From Luteitalea pratensis (GTDB lineage: Bacteria; Acidobacteriota; Vicinamibacteria; Vicinamibacterales; Vicinamibacteraceae), in NCBI RefSeq assembly GCF_001618865.1, contig NZ_CP015136.1:7227001-7291000 (forward strand): DNA of 64,000 nt. The letters run 5' to 3'. Under the pieces are notes generated by a model. The model saw only the letters and a program-made list of their open reading frames with translations. It did not search any database and was not told where the DNA came from. A program made the position numbers and the translations under genes. Each line of letters opens with the position of its first letter. Positions within the stretch are counted from its first letter, which is position 1. Of the stretch, positions 7,547 to 17,100 are shown in pieces.

Positions 7547-9250
7547 ATGTGTGATGTGAGTACGTTGCTGGAAGATCTCGATCCTTCCCGTCTGCGGCCA
7601 CGGCTCCTCGACGTTCTGCGTGACGGCTATTCCGCCGGGCAGCTGACATCGGACGTCGTCGCCGGGCTGACCGTCGGGCTCGTCGCCTTGCCATTGGCGA
7701 TGGCTTTCGGCATCGCCTCGGGCACGACACCAGAGGCCGGGCTGTACACCGCCATCGTCGGCGGACTGCTGGTCTCCGCGCTCGGCGGCTCGCGTGTCCA
7801 GATCGGCGGCCCGACCGGCGCCTTCGTCGTCATCGTCGCCGGGATCATCGCGCAGCACGGCCTTTCGGGGCTGTTGATGGTCACGATGATGGCGGGAGTG
7901 CTGCTGGTTGGCCTCGCCGTCACCGGCCTCGGCACCGCCGTCAAGTTCATTCCGCGCCCGATCCTGATCGGCTTCACCAACGGCATCGCCATCCTCATCG
8001 CGTCGACGCAGATCAAGGATGCGCTCGGGCTGGCCATGGGGCCCTTGCCCGGCGAGTTCATCGCGAGGATGGAGGCGTACCGGCATGCGCTGCCGACGAC
8101 CCACGGCCCCGCAGTCGCGTTCACCGCCGCCTCACTCGCGATCATCCTGATCGTGCCGCGACTGCTGCCGCGGGTGCCTGGGGCGATCGTGGCGCTGTTG
8201 GCCGGCACAGCCGCCAGCATGCTCATGCCCGGCGTGGTCGAGACGGTCGGCTCCCGGTTTGGCGGCATCCCGTCGGGATTGCCCACGTTCGCGGTGCCGC
8301 AGTTGCGGATCGACCTGATCCTGCCGCTGCTGCCTGCAGCCCTGACCGTTGCGCTCCTGTCCGCCGTGGAGAGCCTGCTGTCGGCGACGGTTGCCGATCG
8401 CATGACCGGAGACGTCCACAACCCGCACGCCGAGTTGCTCGCGCAGGGGGTGGCCAACCTGTTGGTGCCGATTGTCGGCGGCATCCCGGTCACTGGCGCG
8501 ATCGCCCGCACGGCCACGAACGTCAAGGCAGGTGCTGTTTCGCCCGTATCTGGCCTCGTCCACGCCGGGACGCTCCTGGCGGTCGTGCTCGTGGCAGCAC
8601 CACTCGCCAGGCATATCCCGATGGCGACGCTCGCCGCCGTCCTGTTCGTGGTGGCGTGGAACATGGGCGAGTGGTTCGAGATACCGGGCGTCGTCCGGCT
8701 CGGGAAGACGGACCGCGTGGTGTGGCTCGTGACGCTGGCGTTGACGGTGCTGGCCGACCTCACCGTCGCCGTGGAGGTGGGGATGGTGCTCGCTGCCCTG
8801 CTCTACGTCTATCGCGTCTCCGAGACCAGTTCAGTGTCCATCGTCACGCCCGAGTACATCGAGGAAGGGCAGATGCACAGCCTGCAATTGCAGGACGTGC
8901 CGCCTTACGTCAGCATCCTCCGCATCCACGGACCGTTCCTGTTCGGAACTACCGACAAGCTTGCGCTGGCGACGCGGGATCTCTCGCAGTTGCAGCCGAT
9001 CGTGATCGTCCGGCTGCGGAACATGACGGCCATCGACGCCACGGGCCTCTACGCCCTGGAGTCGTTGGCGGACCGGCTCGAGCAGTCGGGACGGCACCTG
9101 TTGCTGTGCGGCGCGCACGACCAGCCGGCCCGCATGCTGCGCCAGGCCAATTTCGTCCAACACATCGGCGCCGACAACATCACGCCAAGCGTCCAGCACG
9201 CGCTGAATCGCGCGAAGGAGATTCACGGCTCATTGATGCCTCATGCCTGA
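7547..9250 (+). CDS. SulP-family anion transporter with STAS domain
   Basis: This 567-residue inner-membrane protein has about a dozen hydrophobic segments. It begins DVVAGLTVGLVALPLAMAFG, the SulP signature, followed by GLYTAIVGGLLVSALGGSRV and IGGPTGAFVVIVAGI. The C-terminal 110 residues form a STAS domain (VSILRIHGPFLFG...NMTAIDATGLYALESL). Members move sulfate, bicarbonate or other anions by symport or exchange; the substrate is not predictable here. The start at ATG 7547 was chosen because a GAGAGGCGG ribosome site precedes it and the sequence upstream is repetitive. Confidence 0.93.
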   Translation: MCDVSTLLEDLDPSRLRPRLLDVLRDGYSAGQLTSDVVAGLTVGLVALPLAMAFGIASGTTPEAGLYTAIVGGLLVSALGGSRVQIGGPTGAFVVIVAGIIAQHGLSGLLMVTMMAGVLLVGLAVTGLGTAVKFIPRPILIGFTNGIAILIASTQIKDALGLAMGPLPGEFIARMEAYRHALPTTHGPAVAFTAASLAIILIVPRLLPRVPGAIVALLAGTAASMLMPGVVETVGSRFGGIPSGLPTFAVPQLRIDLILPLLPAALTVALLSAVESLLSATVADRMTGDVHNPHAELLAQGVANLLVPIVGGIPVTGAIARTATNVKAGAVSPVSGLVHAGTLLAVVLVAAPLARHIPMATLAAVLFVVAWNMGEWFEIPGVVRLGKTDRVVWLVTLALTVLADLTVAVEVGMVLAALLYVYRVSETSSVSIVTPEYIEEGQMHSLQLQDVPPYVSILRIHGPFLFGTTDKLALATRDLSQLQPIVIVRLRNMTAIDATGLYALESLADRLEQSGRHLLLCGAHDQPARMLRQANFVQHIGADNITPSVQHALNRAKEIHGSLMPHA

Positions 9251-9279
9251 TGCCTCATGCCGCAGGTCTCAGGTCTCAG

Positions 9280-9300
9280 GTCTCAAGCCTTACTTGAGAC
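9280..9300 (+). terminator. hairpin after the SulP gene
   Basis: GTCTCAAG and CTTGAGAC pair perfectly around a CCTTA loop 30 bp after the SulP stop, inside a tract of CAGGTCT tandem units. There is no following T-run, so it is only a weak candidate terminator and could simply be part of the repeat tract. Confidence 0.45.
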
Positions 9301-9334
9301 TTGAGACTTGGCGCACAGGCTGTAGCCTACGCCT

Positions 9335-9634
9335 ATGCCCGCCTACTTCATCGTCGAAGTCCACGTGACCAACCCGGAACCCTATGCCGCGTATCGCGAT
9401 CTCGCGACGGCGAGCGTGGCGCGGCATGGTGGCCGCTTTCTCGCACGCGGCGGCGCAGTCACGGCGCTCGAAGGCGACTGGCAGCCGGAGCGGTTCGTCA
9501 TCATCGAGTTTCCGTCGGTCGACGCCGCGAAGGCGTTCTACACGTCGGCCGACTACCAGGAGGCGCTGCAGGTGCGGCTGGCCAACTCGGTCGGCAAGGC
9601 CTTCATCGTCGAGGGGTATTCCCCGCCGATGTGA
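9335..9634 (+). CDS. DUF1330 family protein
   Basis: This 99-residue protein is a single ferredoxin-like alpha+beta barrel of the dimeric DUF1330 type: MPAYFIVEVHVTNPEPYAAYR at the start, GGRFLARGG in the middle and WQPERFVIIEFPSVDAAKAFYTS, then a C-terminal EGYSPP. The function of the family is unknown; related folds are small oxygenases and stress proteins. It overlaps the end of the convergent lipoprotein gene by 32 bp. Confidence 0.88.
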   Translation: MPAYFIVEVHVTNPEPYAAYRDLATASVARHGGRFLARGGAVTALEGDWQPERFVIIEFPSVDAAKAFYTSADYQEALQVRLANSVGKAFIVEGYSPPM

Positions 9635-10472
9635 GCGGTGCCGGCGCGACCGGGGCCACAGGGGCCGGTGGCCCCTCGAGGGCGCGACGGGCCTCGTTGC
9701 GCAGCGTCCGCGCGACGCGGGCATTGACGGCCAGGGCGCGCAGCGTGTCCGGTTCGGCCCTGGCGAGTTCCGCCGGCGTCATCACGAGCGACTTGAGCAG
9801 CGAGACCGGCACACCGCGTGCCTCCGCCTTCCGTGAGAGCGCGACGGCGCGGGGTGTGCGCTCGAACTCCTCGAGCTTCCGCATGCAGTCCGGGAACTTG
9901 GCCGATGCCTTGCGGTAGAACTCCAGGTTGGCGCGGAAGACGTCGGCCGACCCGGTCTTCTCGGCCACGATCGCCTGACCTTCCAGGTTGCGTCCGAACG
10001 CCTCGCCGTTGCCATTGGCAAACAGCGCCATCGTCCAGCGTATGCGGTCCATGACCACATCGGGCACGCGCGATGCGTAACGGCGCTCGTCGTTCACGTC
10101 GAGGAACTCGGTGACCGACGCCTGGTACGGCACGGCCTCGAAGTAGAGGCGAACACGCTTGCCGGGGACGACCTTGAAGGCGAAGAGGTCACCCGTGCTG
10201 TCGCGATCCCTCGGCGCGACGTCGGTGCCGTCTTCGTACTCGGCGGTCACGCGCACCTGCCAGTCTGCGGGCGGCGCGGCCTGGTGGTCCGATCCGATCA
10301 CGCGACCGTAAAGCACGGCGGTTGGTCCGCTTCCCGTGTCGCCACCAGCCTTGGCCTCCACCAGCCCCTCGACCGCCGATCCGTCTGCTCTAGACGAGTG
10401 CGGTGTGTCGCGACATCCCCACAGCGCCAGCGACACGACGGCAACGGCGGCGGCAACGCGGACAGGCGTCAT
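9603..10472 (-). CDS. lipoprotein of unknown function, last gene of the protease/STAND operon
   Basis: This 289-residue protein starts with a lipoprotein signal, VRVAAAVAVVSLALWGC, with the lipidated Cys at about residue 20. A beta-rich middle (VLYGRVIGSDHQAAPPADWQVRVTAEYEDG...PGKRVRLYFEAVPY) resembles a carboxypeptidase-regulatory-like fold. The rest is helical and ends in a Pro-Ala stretch. The ATG at 10472 has a strong ribosome site (GGAAGGAGGT) and overlaps the stop of the trypsin-like gene (ATGA), so it is co-transcribed with it. A membrane-anchored partner for the membrane-spanning trypsin-like and STAND proteins is plausible but not shown. No family was recognised. Confidence 0.7.
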   Translation of the reverse strand: MTPVRVAAAVAVVSLALWGCRDTPHSSRADGSAVEGLVEAKAGGDTGSGPTAVLYGRVIGSDHQAAPPADWQVRVTAEYEDGTDVAPRDRDSTGDLFAFKVVPGKRVRLYFEAVPYQASVTEFLDVNDERRYASRVPDVVMDRIRWTMALFANGNGEAFGRNLEGQAIVAEKTGSADVFRANLEFYRKASAKFPDCMRKLEEFERTPRAVALSRKAEARGVPVSLLKSLVMTPAELARAEPDTLRALAVNARVARTLRNEARRALEGPPAPVAPVAPAPLTSAGNTPRR

Positions 10473-12142
10473 GGTGCGACCTCCTTCCAGGTGTTGAGGC
10501 GGAACGTCGGCAGCGGCGGTGACGACGTCTTCGACCGCACGCAGGCGACGACGACGATCGGGGACGTGACCGGCTCGGGAAACAGCCACTTGCGTGCGAC
10601 GAACCTATCGGGTTGCGAGACGTTGGTGGCGTCCGCACCGCCGCCGATCATCGCGATGTTTGCGTCCTCGATCTCGATGTTCTCGAGGGCGACCAGTTGC
10701 ACCTCGCGCGAACGCGGCCCGCTCGGCGCCGGCCACGCGCCGGTGGACTCGAGCCGGAACAAGGCTCGTTGCCGAGCCTGATCGGACTTGCACTGATCCG
10801 CAGCGATACGCTCGAACCGGTAGGACACGGAAATCTCACGCACCACGCGACGCGTGGCTGGCGCGATCGGCCGTGATTCCGCCGGCTTCGCGGGGCCAGG
10901 GGCGGCCGCTGGCGCCTCGACGATCGACCACCACAAAGGCACCGCGGCCAGGGCGACAACCGCGGCCACGCCGATGGCCACGAGTGCGGGCGACCGGCGA
11001 CGACGGGGCTTCTGCGTGCCCTCGGTGCCAGGCCGCGCCGCGGCGTCGATACTTGCAACCATGGCCGCGACCGACCCTGTCGAATCAATCGCCGAGGTCT
11101 CGGGCCGCGCGGGCGGGAAGAAGCCGGCCGGCAGCGCTTGCCCGATCGCATCGAAGGGCACCCCCTGATTCGCGAGGCCCTCGGCCGACCCTCGATGGAG
11201 CGCGACGAGCTCCATCTGGGCCGTGAAGCACGGCGAGCCGGAGGAACCCGGCTCGGTATCCACCCGGTAGCGTAGTCGCGTCGGCTCGCGGCTGTCGTAG
11301 CGCCCCGACGCGAGCTTCAACGTGTCGCCCTGCGGATGCTGGATCACGAAGATCGTCTCGTCGGGCTCGAGCTCCCGCCAGCGAGGAGTGATCCACCCGC
11401 GCGGCGGCGCGTTCGCCGTCCCTCCCGTCGGATTCAGTCCGGCGGGCTCGGCCAGCCGCAGTACTGCGAAGTCGAGCTGCGCGACCGGACTGCTGGCTAC
11501 CAGCCAATCGCGCGCGACGTCGAAAGCCTGCCCTTCGCGAAGCCGGGTGCCGTCAGGCGAGAGCTTGAAGTCGAAGCGCACGAGGAGTGGCGGCGCCGCC
11601 TCTGAGGCCATCGCCTCCACCACGTGCCGGTTCGTCATGACGAGATCGGGTCCCACCAGGAAGCCGGTGCCCAACGCCCGCCACGCCGGCGCCTCGATGC
11701 GACACACGGCCCGCTCCGCCTGACCCAGTCGCGCGCGCCACTGCGCGATGTCGGAGAACCCAGCCCGGAAGACGCGCTTCTCGATGTCCGGCTCGTCCGG
11801 CATTGCGGGAGCCAGCTGCAGACGCTCGGCGAACTGACGCAGCGGCGCGTCTTCCGGTCGCGCGTCGCCAGCCTCGACGATCGTCCGCTCGAACGCGATG
11901 AGCTGCGGGTTGCCTGGCGCCTCCGCGCGTGCACCGTTGACCAGCGCATCGAGTCGTCCCTGCGCTTCCGCCCACGCGATCAGCCGGAAGATGACGTCGT
12001 CGAGGGCCCCTTCGCCGGCGATGACGGCGAACGGCTCATCGAGGTGGAACTCGACCAGCCGCTCCAGCGCCGCCTGGCGTGGAAACGCGGTGCGCAGCGC
12101 GACATGCAGCGCCTTCTTCTGCCGACCGTCGAGCGTGTACAC
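10469..12142 (-). CDS. EAD1-trypsin-like serine protease with a membrane segment
   Basis: The 557-residue protein begins with an effector-associated domain 1 (about residues 3-85: LDGRQKKALHVALRTAFP, then FRLIAWAEAQGRLDALVNGAR and PGNPQL), a death-like adaptor fold used in bacterial conflict systems. A trypsin-2 domain follows with a full triad: His173 (TNRHVV), Asp224 (LDFAVLRL) and Ser301 (PGSSGSPCF). After it come a basic stretch and one hydrophobic helix (about 385-405), then a C-terminal domain of unknown type. GTG is the start, 7 bp after the caspase gene stop. In known systems the EAD recruits the protease to a sensor carrying a matching EAD; no second EAD1 was recognised in this operon. 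Confidence 0.85.
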   Translation of the reverse strand: MYTLDGRQKKALHVALRTAFPRQAALERLVEFHLDEPFAVIAGEGALDDVIFRLIAWAEAQGRLDALVNGARAEAPGNPQLIAFERTIVEAGDARPEDAPLRQFAERLQLAPAMPDEPDIEKRVFRAGFSDIAQWRARLGQAERAVCRIEAPAWRALGTGFLVGPDLVMTNRHVVEAMASEAAPPLLVRFDFKLSPDGTRLREGQAFDVARDWLVASSPVAQLDFAVLRLAEPAGLNPTGGTANAPPRGWITPRWRELEPDETIFVIQHPQGDTLKLASGRYDSREPTRLRYRVDTEPGSSGSPCFTAQMELVALHRGSAEGLANQGVPFDAIGQALPAGFFPPARPETSAIDSTGSVAAMVASIDAAARPGTEGTQKPRRRRSPALVAIGVAAVVALAAVPLWWSIVEAPAAAPGPAKPAESRPIAPATRRVVREISVSYRFERIAADQCKSDQARQRALFRLESTGAWPAPSGPRSREVQLVALENIEIEDANIAMIGGGADATNVSQPDRFVARKWLFPEPVTSPIVVVACVRSKTSSPPLPTFRLNTWKEVAP

Positions 12143-12149
12143 GTTCTCG

Positions 12150-12953
12150 TCAGGTGAACAGCTTCCGCCGCTTGTTGGCGGTGCTCCCCTCGAGCTGCGG
12201 ATGCTGCGGGTAATCCCCGATCAGGCTGGTGATGCGACCGTGCAGTCGATTGTACGTGAGGGCCTGCGGCGCCTCGCGGATCGCCTTCAGGGCGTAGTAG
12301 GTCATCGCCCCGTGATAGGTGCCGTCGATGTTGGCGTCGTACGAGTACTCCTTGTCGGAACAGCCCGACAACAGCACGTCCTTCATCGCCGATTCGGGGT
12401 GCTTCTCCACCCGCTTCGGTTTGGCCTTCCAGGGGTTCTGCAGCACCTTGCCGCCGCGAAGGGCAGGGCTCAGGAAACGGACTCGGCGGTCGTCGGGCGT
12501 GCGCAGGCCGGGAATGATGTCCGACACCGGTGCGCGTGTCGCAGTTCCGGAAAAGCAGTTGTCGAGGATCACGGTCAGCCGCACGTCAGCGCTGACGTTC
12601 TCGAAGAGGTTGCGTAGTTCGTCGTCGACGATGTCGTTGTCGGAGATGTCGTAGGGGCAGAGGATCTCGTCGTACTTTTCCTCGTCGCCGTCGGTGTCGG
12701 CCTTGTAGGACCCGTGCGACGAGTTGGTGAACACGAGCACGTCGCCCCCCTTGGCCTTCTTGAGGAGCGTCTTGATCCCGTCGAGCATCCGCTTCTTCGT
12801 GGCGTCCTTGTCGAGCGAGATGGTGATGTCCTTGAAGCCGTAGAGCTCCTTGAGCACGCTGGCCCATTCGGTGGCGTCGTTGACGCAGCCGTTGAGGTCC
12901 GAGCCGTCGTACGGGTAGTCGTTGATGCCGACGCAGAATGCCTTGTTCGCCAT
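12150..12953 (-). CDS. caspase-family (C14) cysteine peptidase
   Basis: The 267-residue protein is essentially one caspase-hemoglobinase domain. The N terminus ANKAFCVGINDYPYDGSDLNGCVNDA is typical of bacterial metacaspase/orthocaspase p20 domains. The catalytic His is residue 80 (FTNSSHGSY) and the catalytic Cys residue 133 (VILDNCFSGT). The His motif reads NSSHGS instead of the common SGHG. Substrate specificity is probably for a basic or acidic P1 residue and cannot be read here. The ATG has an AAGGAG site. It sits between the unknown 354-residue protein and the EAD1-trypsin gene, so it is probably an effector that the operon's NTPase controls. Confidence 0.92.
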   Translation of the reverse strand: MANKAFCVGINDYPYDGSDLNGCVNDATEWASVLKELYGFKDITISLDKDATKKRMLDGIKTLLKKAKGGDVLVFTNSSHGSYKADTDGDEEKYDEILCPYDISDNDIVDDELRNLFENVSADVRLTVILDNCFSGTATRAPVSDIIPGLRTPDDRRVRFLSPALRGGKVLQNPWKAKPKRVEKHPESAMKDVLLSGCSDKEYSYDANIDGTYHGAMTYYALKAIREAPQALTYNRLHGRITSLIGDYPQHPQLEGSTANKRRKLFT

Positions 12954-12982
12954 CGCCTGCTCCTTGCCCCCGGATCCCCGTG

Positions 12983-13012
12983 TTCCTGAATTCCTGAATT
13001 CCTGAATTCCTG
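12983..13012. repeat. 8-bp tandem repeat upstream of the caspase gene
   Basis: The unit TTCCTGAA is repeated 3.75 times in a 79-bp gap inside the operon, ending 30 bp before the caspase start codon. The core GAATTC is palindromic. Copy-number changes here could change spacing or mRNA structure ahead of the caspase. Confidence 0.85.
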
Positions 13013-13032
13013 CGGTCCTGTGATCCTGTTTG

Positions 13033-14097
13033 TCACTCGTCCAGGTCGAGCAGCGCGTCGAGAGTCGGCGGCTGCACCTGGGCGTGCTCGGCGAGCGGCA
13101 CGGCTCCGGCCATCGCATCGGCGAGGGTCGTGGGGGCGCGCTCGAGCCCGAGTCCGAGGTTGCGCGCATCCTGGTAGCTTCGCTTGAGCTCGTTGCAGAC
13201 ACGCGTGCGATCTGCGCGCGTGAGGTCCGGCGACGTCCACGCCTCGAGCATCGCGCGACGCACGTGCGCCTCGGCGATCTGGCTGTTGCCGTGACTGAGA
13301 GCCGTCAGCGCGTCGCGAAACGGGTTGGCGATCGACGTGAGGCTGTCCCAGTCGTCGCGCTCGTCCACTCGCTCGATCCGGAACAACATGTAGTCCATGC
13401 CCGCCGGGGGAACACCCCGCAATCGCAGGACGCCCTGCTGCACCGATAGATCGTGCACGGACAACTGCGAAGCATCGCGCCGGATCACGGCGAGGTAGCC
13501 GGCGTGCAATGCCTGCGGCAGCTGCTCGCCCGCATACGAGAGATGGACGCCGAGGTGCTGTCGCCCGGCCCCCGCACCGAAGAGCGTCTGCATGGCCCGG
13601 GTGACCGGGCCGACCGCTGCCAGGGCTGACGACAGTGGCGGCTGCACGAGGACCTGGGTGACGGCGTCGATGGCCTTCACGAACTCGCCCAGCACCCGGG
13701 TGCCCTCGAGCGCCACCAGTCCGGCCGACAGTTCGACGATGCCGCCGTTGTAGGGCAACAGCGGCGTCAGCGGGTGATCGAGGTGCACGACCGCACCGAG
13801 ATGCGCCTGATCCAGGCCGGGCAGGGTCATCGGACCCGACAGGCGCGGCAGCTCCACGTCGTGGTCACCGAATCGCAGCCGTACCAGCGAATGCACGGCG
13901 GGGTGTCGCGTCGTGAACCAGGCCTGATCCTGCGCGAGGCGCATCTCCGCGAGCCACAGCCGGAAGTAATGCGTCCCGGCCAGGCACGGCGCGCCCGTAT
14001 CGCCAGCGGGCTGGACCGCCGCGGCCGAAAGGTCGTGCACGACGTAGTGCGGCGCCTCGCGAGCCCACCACTCCTTCAGCGTGTCGAGCAGTGGCAC
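13033..14097 (-). CDS. protein of unknown function in the protease/STAND operon
   Basis: The 354-residue soluble protein was not recognised. It starts with a Trp-rich helix (LLDTLKEWWAREAPHYVVHD), contains beta-rich stretches with FRLWLAEMRL, RLRFGDHDVELPRLSG and VHLDHPLTPLLPYNGGIVELSAGL, then a region with SIANPFRDALTALSHGNSQIAEAHVRRAML and an acidic C-terminal tail. GTG at 14097 is the start, 54 bp after the STAND gene stop and 79 bp before the caspase start. Its position between NTPase and caspase suggests an adaptor or regulator. Confidence 0.65.
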   Translation of the reverse strand: MPLLDTLKEWWAREAPHYVVHDLSAAAVQPAGDTGAPCLAGTHYFRLWLAEMRLAQDQAWFTTRHPAVHSLVRLRFGDHDVELPRLSGPMTLPGLDQAHLGAVVHLDHPLTPLLPYNGGIVELSAGLVALEGTRVLGEFVKAIDAVTQVLVQPPLSSALAAVGPVTRAMQTLFGAGAGRQHLGVHLSYAGEQLPQALHAGYLAVIRRDASQLSVHDLSVQQGVLRLRGVPPAGMDYMLFRIERVDERDDWDSLTSIANPFRDALTALSHGNSQIAEAHVRRAMLEAWTSPDLTRADRTRVCNELKRSYQDARNLGLGLERAPTTLADAMAGAVPLAEHAQVQPPTLDALLDLDE

Positions 14098-14151
14098 GGG
14101 ACGGTTCGCTGGCGTGGACCTTCCGATTGACGCGTCGAAGTGAATCTGGAG

Positions 14152-17100
14152 TCACGCATTCGGAACCTGCCCTCCGGGAAGGGGCGCGTAGACCGTGACC
14201 TGCAAAGCGAGTTCGATGGCGGCATCGCGGGCGAGCAGGCGCTGCGCATGGCCGAACACGATTTCCCTGGCGCGGGACGTGAACTCGTGCGCATCGAGCA
14301 CCGCCCCGTCGCGCAGGTACGGGATGCGGCGTCCGAGCAGCCGGACCAGGTGGGCAGAGAGTTCGCCGTCGAGCGGTGGCAGCACGATCACGGTCGACAC
14401 TCCCTCCTCCGCCAGCGATGCGCCGATGATCCGCAGGTACGCACACGCTTCGCGCCCCGCGGCCGTGAGGTCCAGTGCCGGCCGGCGAGGCGGCTGCAGC
14501 AAGGCGCACGTCATGTCGGGAAAGGCGTGGGCCAGCTGTGAGCCATCGAACAAGGTGCCGCGATCGGTCGTGAGCGACTCGAGCGACTCCTGGATCAGCA
14601 GCGTGTCGCCGCCGACGACCTCGAAGAACAGTCCCTGCGGCGTCTCCACCGGCTGTGCCGTGACATGCACCAGGCGAGTGCCGGGATGCGGCACGCCCCC
14701 GCGCACCGCGTGCGCGGGGATGGACACGAGCGTGGCCCGTCCGGCTCGCAAGGTGGCCTCCCATGCGTACGACGCCTGCCGGTCGTCACCAGCGGTGGCC
14801 GCCACGCTCGCGATCGGCCAGGGCGTCGTCGATGGCGTCGTGGCCTGACGAGCAGGTCGAGAGGCGTGCACCATGCGCACGACCGTCGGCCGCAACCGCA
14901 GGTCATCGACGACACCGGACCACAGCAACGCCTCCCAGCACGGCCACGACGTCGCCAAGGCCAGATCGAGGCACACACGTTCGAGCGGTGGGTCGGTCGG
15001 CAACGGTGTACAGAGGGCGGTGCCGGTTGGCGGCTGGCGCAGCGCATCGAGGCCGGAGAACGCATCGGTCTTCCGGATCCGAAGCGGCGCCACCGTGACC
15101 GGCATGCCCTTGTCGTCGACCAGGGCAACGGAGACGTCGAGTGCGCCGACGCGGCTGCCGGCAATCTCGGTACCTGTGGCGGTCACCCTCGCGAGCCACA
15201 TCGGGACCACGGGCGGACCCGTATCGACAGGCGTGCGGCTTCGCAACAGCAGCCACGCGCCGGCGCCGAACAGCCCGACAGCCGCGAGCAGCCCGAAACC
15301 AACCACCAGCGAGGTCGAGGCGCTCGTGCCGGCGACGGGCTCGGCCGGACGGGTGCCGACATTGCCCCCTGGTTCATCCGACGGGACGGGCGATTGCGCT
15401 CCCGCCGCGCTGGGCGCCGACCCTCCAGCGCGCGGCTCGACAGCTTGTTTGGGGGCAGGTGTCGCCTGGGGCGTTCCGGTTCGCGCGAGCCACCACAAGA
15501 TCAGGAGCAGCGCGACAAGAACTGCCGCGATCAACGCGGCCCGTCCGAGCCACCGGCCGGATGCGCTCGAGGCGACCCGCTTCGCGACCGGGACACCAGC
15601 CGATTCCGGTGGCGGCACGGCCATCGGTGCCGCGGCGGGTGGTGGCTCGGGCATGGGCGGGGCGGGTCGCCCAGGCACGGCCGCAGTGCCTGCCGAGGTG
15701 ATGCGTGCACTGGTGATGGCCGTGGTGCCACCAGTCGATCCGTCCGTAGGCCAGTCGCGCAATTCCACTGGCAACAGGTCCGTGGCGCTGAACAGGACCT
15801 CGGGCCGAACGCCCCCCGTAATCCAGTGGTGCAGGGCGATGACGCGATGCAGCCACGGCGCCCATTCGGTGAGGCCCGGCGCATCGGCCATCGGCAACTG
15901 CTGGATGCTCTCGATCCAGGACCACGGCGGCAGGCCGCTCGCGGCGCGGTCCGCGTCGTGCCTGACGAGGGCGTCGTGGGCCACGCGCAGGGCCGTCAGA
16001 TCGACACTGTCGCGCGGGACGCCGGCGCGTACACGTGTCAGCGCCAGGAGAATCGTGAGCTGCCAGGCGCCGAGGACATCGTGTGCGTCCTCGTACCAGG
16101 TGAGCGAAAGCGACAGCAGTCGGAGGGCCTGAGTCGGCAGGCGCAGCGCTAACAGTTCGCCCTCTTCCATGGCGATCGCGGCTGCGTGCCGCACCCCGAC
16201 GCGACGCACGAGCAACGTCGTCGGCCCACCTGGCGACACACCCAGTGCCGCGCTGCGCATCCATAGCCGAAGCGCGAGTTCGGGCCGTGCGGGATGGCGG
16301 CTCCACCAGTCCTCGGGCGAGACGGGCGTCAGTCCCTGCGTCACGACGTCGACGTCGGCTCCGAGTTCTCCGCACTCGACCAGATCGAGCGCGATGCTTG
16401 CGCGCGCCCACTCGCCCTCGCTGTCGTCCTGCGTCTTCGTGAGCTCGACCTTGCCGAGGTCGGCCAATGCATGCCGGGCCTTCTCGTCGAACGCGCGGCG
16501 GGCCCTCCACGTGGCGTGGATGTCGGCGAGCGAGTGGACCTCCGCATCCACGAACCAGGCGCCGGTGGACTCGGGACTGAGCGGCCGTTCCACGATGAAG
16601 GCGCGCATCCGCTCGCGATCCGCGATCGGCAGGGCCTCCGACGTCGCCAGGAGATGTCGGTTGAGCCTGCCGTGCTCGCCGAGGCGCAGACGGGTGACCG
16701 CCTCGATGCGCGCACGCTCGACGACATTGGCCACCTGCGTGTTGCGGGCACTCGTGGCCACGGAGGTCAGCTCGGCGAGCAACCGCAGGCCCTCGTCCGC
16801 GCGCCCCGTCTCCACGTAGTCGAGCGCGATGGCGACGGCCCTCGGCCGGACGAGTACCTGCCCGGGATGCTCCGGTACGGCCACGTCGCCTGGCAGGATC
16901 GGCGAGGCGCCGCGCAACGAGACCACCGTGGGCACCTCCGGGACGCGGAGGGCAGCGGTGAGCCGCAGCCGCAGCGACTCGAGGCGATTGGCTGCGATAT
17001 CGCTGCGCACAGCCGGCAATGCGTCGAAGCGGGCGAGCGTCTCCTCGATGGTTTCGAGCCCGACGAGGCCGCGCATCGCCTCCAGCGACACCCACGACGG

